From: Larix sibirica
Taxonomy: Eukaryota > Streptophyta > Pinopsida > Pinales > Pinaceae
DNA: 12,772 bases
Direction: 5' to 3'
Assembly: GCA_004151065.3 (NCBI GenBank)
Contig: NWUY0300002010.1
Span: 29,090-41,861 of the forward strand
How positions within the stretch are numbered: the first letter of the stretch is position 1; each line of letters opens with the position of its first letter. Below are positions 7,292 to 12,772 of this stretch, piece by piece. The position numbers and the translations under genes are program-made. The notes beneath the pieces are model-generated. The model did not search any database, was not told the origin of the DNA, and saw nothing but the letters and a program-made list of their open reading frames with translations.

Positions 7292-8663
7292 GGTCTTTTC
7301 AAATTAGCAGTTGAATCATCTCATTTACCCATCAATGAAACAGACTTGCAGATAATTGGATCACTGTCTCGAAACAAAATCTACTTTATCCCTCCTTCTC
7401 AGAAATCCTGGTATTTCGATTTGAGAACATTTCTCGAGACTGGGAACTCCCCTGATAATTTGGAACCAAAAAAAATCGAGCGCTTAGATTAAAATCAACC
7501 CCATATCAATTGATAAACAACATCCCTTTTAGAAAAAAATCAGATGGTGTACTCCTTCGCTATCTTGAGAAAGACCAAACCGAATCAGTTTTAAGGGAAT
7601 TACATTCTGGGCCTGCTAGTGGTCGTTTTGGAGGTGACACTACCACGCATAAAATACTCAGGGCTGGTTATTTATGGCCTACTCTATTTAGATATGCCCA
7701 TGAATATGCCAGAAAATGTCAAGACTATCAAACAACTGTAGGTAGGGTCAAGAAACCCGCTTTTCCATTACATCTAGTTTCGTTTGAAATACCCTTTCAA
7801 CAATGGGGTATCGATATAGTAGGACCAATCAACCCTCCCTCATATATGCAACAGAAATACATAATTATCGCCATGTATTACTTCACTCGATGGGCTAAGG
7901 AAACACCCCTGCACGTGGTTAATACCAATCAAGTCATCATCCTTTTGAATCCGCTATCGTCACAAGATTTGGCGTGCCTGAATCTCTAGTTTTTTATAAT
8001 GATTCCTATTTTTCTTCTGTTGAATTGACAGATTTTGATTTGGAAAAAGGTATCAATATTAGATATTTTGCAAACTATTATCCTCAAGGTAATGGTTTGG
8101 CTGAATCCACTAACAAAAACTTGTTAAAGTTTATGAAAAGAACCATTGCTACACACCACCGGAACTAGAATACTGCCTTGTATAACGCTCTCTGGGTAGA
8201 CAGAGTAACCCCCAAATATGCGATTGGTAACTCTCCTTTATTTATGGTATATGGCATTGAATCCATTCTTCCTCCAAATCTTTTTATGCCCTCGCTGCAA
8301 TTAGCGCATTCTGTTAAAGAAGTAAATATCCCAGTTATGGAAAAAGGGATTAATACATTATTAAATTTGGAAGAAGATAGAGAAAAGGCCAAGCAACATT
8401 TTTAAAAAAACCAACAGATCGTAAAATCTTGGTTTGACCAAGCTGTGACCTCTAAAAAGGACCTATAAGTAGGCGATTTAGTTCTGAAATGGGATAAGGA
8501 ACATGAGGACAAAGGAGAACATACCAAGTTTCAATGTCTCTGTTTAGGTCCTTTCCTCATCGCAGAAAAGTGAGGACCAAGCACTTTCAGGCTTCAAACT
8601 TTAGAAGGCCAGTCTAAAACCTTTCCGGTAAATGGAATGATCTTAAAGAAATACTTCGAATGA
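7292..8663 (+). pseudogene. Integrase (zinc-binding, DDE core, GPF module)
   Basis: Inserts element cDNA into host DNA. The linker in frame 2 (7292-7468) shifts to frame 1 in an A8 run at 7468-7475. The zinc-binding motif has His 7603-7605, His 7648-7650 and Cys 7717-7719, but the last Cys is Tyr (TAT 7726-7728). The core has WGIDIVGPI with the first Asp at 7813-7815. A shift to frame 3 lies near 7940. The second Asp is Tyr (TAT 7995-7997, in VFYNDSYF), and Glu 8103-8105 lies in GNGLAESTNK. The spacing between these last two is 35 residues, exactly DDX35E. Stops at 8166, 8403, 8466 and 8571 follow. LGPFLIAE at 8544 onward is the GPF/Y module. The reading ends at TGA 8661-8663 without a chromodomain. 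Inactive on several counts. Confidence 0.8.
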
Positions 8664-9141
8664 CTTGCATAATATTTTACTAGTATTTTACCAAGTTAAG
8701 GTTTATTGTCAAATCATATCCATGCGCTATATCACTTAAACATTATAATATTTCTAAGGTTAATGATATATGGTGATCAAATTACACTACTATTTATTGA
8801 TCTATGGTGAATCATGAGACAATGTGTCAATTTATGATAACGCTTCATCCTATCTCATAACTGTCATCATTCCACAATCATCGTGTACGGAATCACTCAT
8901 ATGAATCATTCTATCAAGTTTCAATCCTATTAACGTTTTAATGACCTTAATCGAACCACCTGGTTTCATCATTTTAGAAATAATGGTTATCATGAGAGAA
9001 CCTAGGGTTTTAGTTGTGATTGCGAGTGAACCAGGAAAAGGTTGGATCATCCGGACGATGTCTGTCTATTGTATCCCAATTCCTTATGTTTTCATGACCA
9101 CCTTGGCATCGAATCCTATTCAGAAATGTCGTGTTGGGGAA
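8664..9141 (+). other. AT-rich spacer between pol and accessory ORF
   Basis: No domain, RNA gene or clear regulatory site was recognised in these 478 bases. The accessory ORF frame is open back to an ATG at 8941, but that stretch looks unlike the rest of the protein and may be untranslated. No polypurine tract followed by TG is visible, which argues against an LTR starting here. A start of an accessory transcript here is possible but nothing in the sequence proves it. Confidence 0.4.
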
Positions 9142-10743
9142 ATGGCGCCTCTCAACCGTTTTGAGGTCTTGGGCCTTGAAATGGTGGAAGTTGATCCAGA
9201 GGCAGCAACATTGTTTGAGAAGATAGGTTGGGGTTCTTTATTTAGGCGTTTCAGTGGACACCATATCGAAGTAACCAGGCAATTTTCCCTAACTTTCAAG
9301 GGAAGTGTTGCCCAGGTTGGGGATTTGCAGCTGGAGGTGGATGAAGATATTATCGCGAAAGCCACCAAACTCCTGCAGACAGTCAAGTGCTAGTTCAAAG
9401 GCAGAAAGATTAACAAGGATAAATGGAAGCATTTCCTTCTTCCTCTGTCAGCTGATTCATATGTCAAATATAGAATTCCAATCAAATTTCTGAAACCACA
9501 ATGGCGCACATCCTTCGAAATTATAGTCAGGTAAATTTCATGCAATGGTCGTTTCTCCCATGTCGATTTGTATCATCTCAGGCTTCTTATGGATTTGAAA
9601 GGATCGAAGTTAAATTTACCCTTCTTCCTACTAAATAGCTGAAAGAAAATGGCATTCGCCATTCAGATCACTATAGGTGATCAGGATAGGAGTATGTTCC
9701 ATCATGGTTTTCTTAAAATTCTAATTCAACATCATTTAGATTCACTTGGTAGATCTTGGGACACATTTCTGAGTGAAAATGGTTTTGGGCTAACACAATT
9801 TTGGCCTACCCTCCTCTCAAATACTCGTAAGAAGCGTAGAAAACTTCCAGAGTCCAAAGTCGACAATGTACTCGACCCTGCCCTAGAGCATAAGGAAACT
9901 GAACATCCAAACTATGTTCAACGGGATAGTGAAAATCAAGAAAATAAAGACGAACATGATTCCCCTTCTTTTGAAACCCCGACCAATTCGGTCCCTTCCA
10001 ATTCACAATTGGACAGATTAGCAGGCAAGGGTAAGAGTGTGATGGAGGTCGATGATGAGAACCCCAAGCTTGATGATAAGTCTAAGCAACAACAAGAATT
10101 TTCGAAACCTATTATGAGCAAGTTTAGCTTGGGGAACCAAAGATTCACCAAAAGTATGGCTAGGATTTCAATTCCTAAAACTATTGAACAGGCTAGGGAA
10201 TCTCTTGTAGTTGAGGTTTATAGCGACAATGAGGATAAACCCCCCATACATGAAACTCCATTGAAGGATATAGAATCGAAACAGAGAATAGAACATAACA
10301 TTTCTTATGCATCTCCTAAATCCAGGTCGGTAGGAAACTCGTCGTCGTTTGAATAACCAGAACAAGAAATCGAACATAAACTATCAATGGATGATGGATA
10401 TTCATTAGACCAAAATATGGAAGTCGTAAAGCAATCCATTATCTTTCCTCTTGAACATAAGATCACTTGTCTACAAAATGAATTGAAGGAGTTTGAAGCA
10501 GCTAGTAACGTATTGAGGGAAGAAATTTAACGACAAAATAAGGAATTACTGATGTGGGTCGACATATGGCAGAATTTAAAGATGAAAAAAGACAAATACA
10601 AGTCCATGAAGAATTTATTGGTCACTTATAATGAAAAAGTGGTTACACATGATAAACAACGCAAGAAGAAAATGCTTAAGTTGAAAGCTAGACTTGTAGA
10701 AGCTAGAAGGGTTGCTCGCATCCAGGTGGATGTTCAATCTTAG
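9142..10743 (+). pseudogene. Accessory ORF after pol, near full length, five stops
   Basis: A single frame (frame 1) can be followed for about 533 codons from ATG 9142 (GGGGAAATGGCGCC, MAPLNRFEV; open back to 8941) to TAG 10741-10743. In-frame stops lie at 9391, 9532, 9640, 10354 and 10528, with no frameshift. Parts in order: a conserved globular N-terminus (SLFRRFSGHHIEVTRQFSL, then VAQVGDLQLEVDEDIIAKAT), a middle part (GRFSHVDLYHLRLLMDLKG, LNLPFFLLNS, MFHHGFLKILIQHHLDS), a basic RKKRRK cluster at 9826-9843 that looks like a nuclear localisation signal, a charged Ser/Pro linker, and a Lys/Leu-rich coiled-coil-like C-terminus (about 10438-10740). I recall it as a type of uncharacterised plant-transposon-associated protein; no function is known to me. 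Its position after pol is where env-like ORFs sit, but no signal peptide or membrane segment is seen. ATG 9649 is internal. Confidence 0.65.
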
Positions 10744-10785
10744 TTCTCACTAATCAATCTTGGTAATTTTTGTTACACATGCAAG

Positions 10786-10958
10786 GTAAGCTCTCGTTTC
10801 TTTTAATATAATTAATCGTTGTTAGTTTTTTTTACCATCTATTAATAGACACCTCTGCAGAATCGATTCTACAGAAGTGTCAATGTTATAATAAATCCTT
10901 CTATCAATTATTCAGCTACAGTTTATGATATTAATGAAAATTGTTGTATGTGTCACAG
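10786..10958 (+). other. Putative GT-AG intron, downstream copy (173 nt)
   Basis: The donor is CAAG|GTAAGC and the acceptor GTGTCACAG|GT, with the same GATATTAATG branch-point-like box as the upstream copy. The donor again lies exactly 42 nt after the accessory stop (10741-10743). An exon junction this close to the stop falls inside the roughly 50-nt limit usually tolerated by nonsense-mediated decay. Confidence 0.5.
10848..10881 (+). other. Hairpin inside putative intron, downstream copy
   Basis: Near-palindrome centred on ATCGAT (10862-10867), with arms of about 17 bases and two C:A mismatches (10853/10876, 10858/10871). It is homologous to the hairpin at 918-952, with two compensated pair changes. 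Confidence 0.6.
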
Positions 10959-11587
10959 GTGCCCTCTTATATCAGATTTGGTTGCGTTTTACTCATTCTG
11001 TTGCTTATTTCGGTTTCATAGTTTTGAATAAAGGTGCTACGAGAACCAATGATGGACAACTATCTATTTTGGAGCCTGTTCCTTTTCGAGAGATAACTTC
11101 GTTTAGTTGGATTGCATTCACGTGGATCAGTATGTTTATTTGATCTCCTCATTACACATGTGGTTGTTATCGATGATCTCTGAATGTTGTTTTGCTCGTG
11201 CTTCTAAGGTCCATACAAATGTATGCTATTTTTTTTCCCCATTTTGAAGACTTGGAACAACACCAAAAGGAGATCTCCTAAATTTCTAAGATGGCCCTAT
11301 GATCGTGTAAGTTTGATAATTGACTGTCTACAGTAATCTTTGTCTTGGCTAAAGACGAATGATCACTCTTTGTAACAACATTTATTTCTGAATTGGTTCA
11401 GTTAGAGACACCAACATCTCATTTATGATGGTCCATTTTAGAACTGACAATTGTCAGCTGGTCGATGATCAATAGCTAAAAGAACTTTGTCTTAGAAATT
11501 CTAAAACATCTTTGTAATTTTGGAGCAAAGTCACATGCTGGGGCAATATCTGTTTTGGCATGCTTCTCTGAAAACAATCTTGGGAAC

Positions 11588-11596
11588 TGGTATCAG
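11588..11596 (+). other. PBS-like TGGTATCAG motif, downstream copy
   Basis: Same nonamer as at 1705-1713, followed here by TTG instead of AGC. It is part of the repeat, so it is not independent evidence for a primer-binding site. Confidence 0.2.
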
Positions 11597-12231
11597 TTGA
11601 TCTAGTTTTCTTCGTTAATATATACATATAGTGACATTTATTATATATTTCTTGCATTATTGATCTGTGATTGCATTGTGTTGTTTTCCATTTATTATTC
11701 ATAAGTTTTATCGAATACATGCATGTTTATTTTCTGGTTATGTGGTGTTATCAGTTACCTTTAGATAACTGTGGTTTTCTAACTTGACTCATGCATAATC
11801 ATTAAATACTTTACTTTTATAGACCTCTATTTGCATAGATATGTTTTAAGAGCAATTATTATCATAAAGTGATCAGAACTTGAATGTGAAAAAGATTGTT
11901 TATTTCTGTAATTGCATATGTGTTTTCAACAAATAATGTGTTGTTATTTCTTTAACATGAATGCAGTTCCTTTTATTTGGATTATAAGTATTGTCTAAGT
12001 TTGCTCTTGAAATGTACTATATCTTCCAAAAAACATCTTTTAGCAGAATAGCAAGTGACAATAGACTTTTAAAATTGCTCTTGGCCAAGACAGGTTAGTG
12101 TATGTTCTATAATAGGTAATTAGTCTTATGTTTTATTTAACAGCTGTTAGTTAGTCACTTGCTTTCAATTAGATTAAATTAGAAAATTTACTAGCTTTGT
12201 GAAGAATAATTAGGAATAACCTTTTAAGAGA

Positions 12232-12246
12232 CTCTCTTTTAGAGAG
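12232..12246 (+). other. Small hairpin CTCTCT/AGAGAG, downstream copy
   Basis: Identical to the stem-loop at 2354-2368, with the same six-base arms and three-T loop. Confidence 0.35.
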
Positions 12247-12262
12247 CATAAAATTGAAGGTA

Positions 12263-12280
12263 GCAGGACCTTTAACCTGC
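12263..12280 (+). other. Small hairpin GCAGG/CCTGC, downstream copy
   Basis: Stem identical to that at 2385-2402, with a different loop sequence. Confidence 0.35.
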
Positions 12281-12396
12281 GAGAATTAGCTAATCCAAAC
12301 ATACTAGGGGCTGTGTTAAGGGCCTTGTATGGGATATTTCTCCATTGTTGGCCTATGACAGAAAATCTGGCCAACGGGATGTAGGAAGTTGTCATC

Positions 12397-12405
12397 AAGG
12401 GGGAA
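12397..12405 (+). promoter_or_regulatory. Polypurine tract (plus-strand primer)
   Basis: AAGGGGGAA directly before TGTTA is the standard form of the plus-strand primer next to a plant 3' LTR. It lies about 20 nt after the end of the downstream repeat. A weaker look-alike (TCATCATTAAGGGAGAAT) follows about 60 nt later at 12452-12469. Confidence 0.65.
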
Positions 12406-12772
12406 TGTTAATGTAATTCCATCTTCCTTCATTTGTGTGCTATATCCATTTTCATCATTAAGGGAGAATTTTGGTATGTGTAATGATATGTAATGATGTC
12501 TAGTGAGATGTTATGATGTCGTAACTTGAAAACAAGGTATACTTCTCTTCATAACTCTGTATCTCATATAAAAGGAATCATGGAGTAAAATTATCCTAAT
12601 ACCATCCTACATATAAGAGGGGTGGAAAGACATTTATCCCATATGTGTTGTTACAACGTATTTTTCTACCTTGTGAGGATCAGCATTGATTGGCCTTTAG
12701 TATCCATTGTATTGAATCAGATCCATTATTTTCCCTTCAGGAACCAAGTTTCCCTATTTTTGTTCCTGTACG
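12406..12772 (+). repeat. Start of 3' LTR (U3 and part of R/U5), truncated by window end
   Basis: Begins with TGTTA right after the purine tract, a common gypsy LTR start. It contains imperfect repeats of an ATGTAATGAT-type unit at about 12476-12520 (enhancer-like), a TATAAAA box at 12567-12573, and no ORF. No AATAAA is seen in the visible part. None of this sequence is found elsewhere in the window, so the matching 5' LTR, if it exists, lies upstream of position 1. The right end cannot be seen. Confidence 0.6.
12567..12573 (+). promoter_or_regulatory. TATA box in LTR
   Basis: TATAAAA followed by GG, about 160 nt inside the putative LTR and downstream of the ATGTAATGAT-type repeats. Position and sequence fit a U3 promoter, with transcription expected to start about 30 nt further on. 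Confidence 0.5.

Larger units (their letters stand above)
9926..12376 (+). repeat. Direct repeat, downstream copy
   Basis: Second copy of 1-2494, in the same orientation and offset by 9,925 bases at its start. It covers the accessory ORF from just after the RKKRRK cluster, the intron and the whole non-coding leader, and it ends at the shared GGCCA just before the purine tract at 12397. It lacks about 72-73 nt present at 1515-1587 of the other copy; the gap edges share TCAA, pointing to a microhomology deletion. How far homology extends to the left cannot be seen, because the other copy is cut by the window edge. Confidence 0.85.
10744..12396 (+). other. Non-coding region after accessory ORF (leader copy)
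   Basis: No supported gene is present. It holds the second copy of the intron (10786-10958), the GTAAGT (11307-11312), the TGGTATCAG motif (11588-11596), the conserved block and the two hairpins (12232-12246, 12263-12280). A 72-codon ORF at 10925-11143 is not conserved in the upstream copy. In this position the segment would be the 3' untranslated part of the element before the purine tract. Confidence 0.55.
1..12772 (+). mobile_element. Decayed Ty3/gypsy LTR retrotransposon (Tat/Ogre-like), 5' end outside window
   Basis: All recognisable coding remnants read on the + strand in the order accessory ORF tail, gag, PR, archaeal-type RNase H, RT, RNase H, IN, accessory ORF, purine tract, LTR start. 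RT and gypsy RNase H before IN, plus the GPF motif near the IN C-terminus, place it in Ty3/gypsy. No chromodomain follows IN, and a second RNase H (RVT_3 type) is present, which fits the Tat/Ogre branch of non-chromoviruses. Internal length without LTRs is at least 12.4 kb, long for gypsy but normal for that branch. About ten stops and nine frameshifts by eye in gag-pol show that the copy is old and non-autonomous. The 5' LTR, true PBS and target-site duplication are not visible. Family assignment is inference from domain content; a domain search against REXdb would settle it. Confidence 0.85.

Noticed and set aside
8178-8405. Possible separate small gene after the integrase core
   Set aside because: It is in the same frame as the integrase on both sides and continues its sequence between two point stops, so it is part of IN.
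9120-9386. 88-codon ORF on the - strand
   Set aside because: It is an antisense shadow of the conserved N-terminal part of the accessory ORF. Some Tat elements do carry antisense ORFs, but nothing here supports one.
9649-10356. Independent 235-codon gene
   Set aside because: It is bounded only by point stops. The same frame carries homologous sequence before and after, so it is the middle of the accessory ORF.
10925-11143. 72-codon hydrophobic ORF downstream of the second accessory copy
   Set aside because: It starts inside the putative intron, and the upstream copy has a stop soon after the same point; no domain is recognised.
1-12772. Assembly artefact creating the two repeat copies
   Set aside because: The copies differ by about 7-26% with independent stops and indels, which a collapsed or duplicated assembly segment would not show.

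Overview
The window looks like plant nuclear DNA and is almost entirely one old, decayed Ty3/gypsy (Metaviridae) LTR retrotransposon. The evidence is a Retrotrans_gag core, an aspartic protease remnant, a reverse transcriptase with a YLDD box, two separate RNase H-type domains and an integrase with a recognisable H2C2/DDE layout, all on the + strand. The AT-rich composition, plant-type GT-AG intron signals and a Tat/Ogre-like second (archaeal-type) RNase H point to a plant. From memory, the same polyprotein style occurs in predicted proteins of large plant genomes such as conifers and legumes, but the species cannot be fixed from this window. No host gene, tRNA, rRNA or CRISPR array was seen.

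Layout. Positions 1-818 hold the C-terminal part of an accessory ORF (5' copy, with in-frame stops). Positions 819-2530 are a long non-coding leader with a conserved intron and small hairpins. Gag runs from 2531 to about 4538, in pieces after 3850. Pol runs from about 4507 to 8663 in the order protease, archaeal-type RNase H, RT, gypsy RNase H, integrase. By eye, gag-pol carries about ten in-frame stops and about nine frameshifts, so it is dead. Positions 8664-9141 are a spacer. Positions 9142-10743 are a nearly complete copy of the accessory ORF (five in-frame stops). Positions 10744-12396 are a second copy of the non-coding leader. Positions 12397-12405 are a purine tract, followed at 12406 by what looks like the start of the 3' LTR (TGTTA..., TATA box at 12567), which runs off the window.

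The most unusual point is that the same module (accessory-ORF C-terminus plus about 1.6 kb of non-coding DNA) occurs both directly upstream of gag (1-2494) and directly downstream of pol (9926-12376), about 9.9 kb apart in direct orientation. The purine tract and LTR-like start lie just beyond the downstream copy, so the repeats do not look like ordinary LTRs. Three explanations remain: an internal module flanking gag-pol on both sides, ORF-bearing long LTRs, or a recombinant/tandem element. The non-coding part is better conserved between copies (roughly 87-93% by eye) than the coding part (roughly 74-85%). Both copies keep a GT-AG intron that starts exactly 42 nt after the accessory stop codon and contains a hairpin with compensatory base changes.

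How the parts would have worked together: gag forms the particle, PR cuts the polyprotein, RT and the RNases H copy the RNA, IN inserts the DNA, and the accessory protein (basic NLS-like cluster, C-terminal coiled coil, function unknown) may have been made from a spliced or separate transcript.
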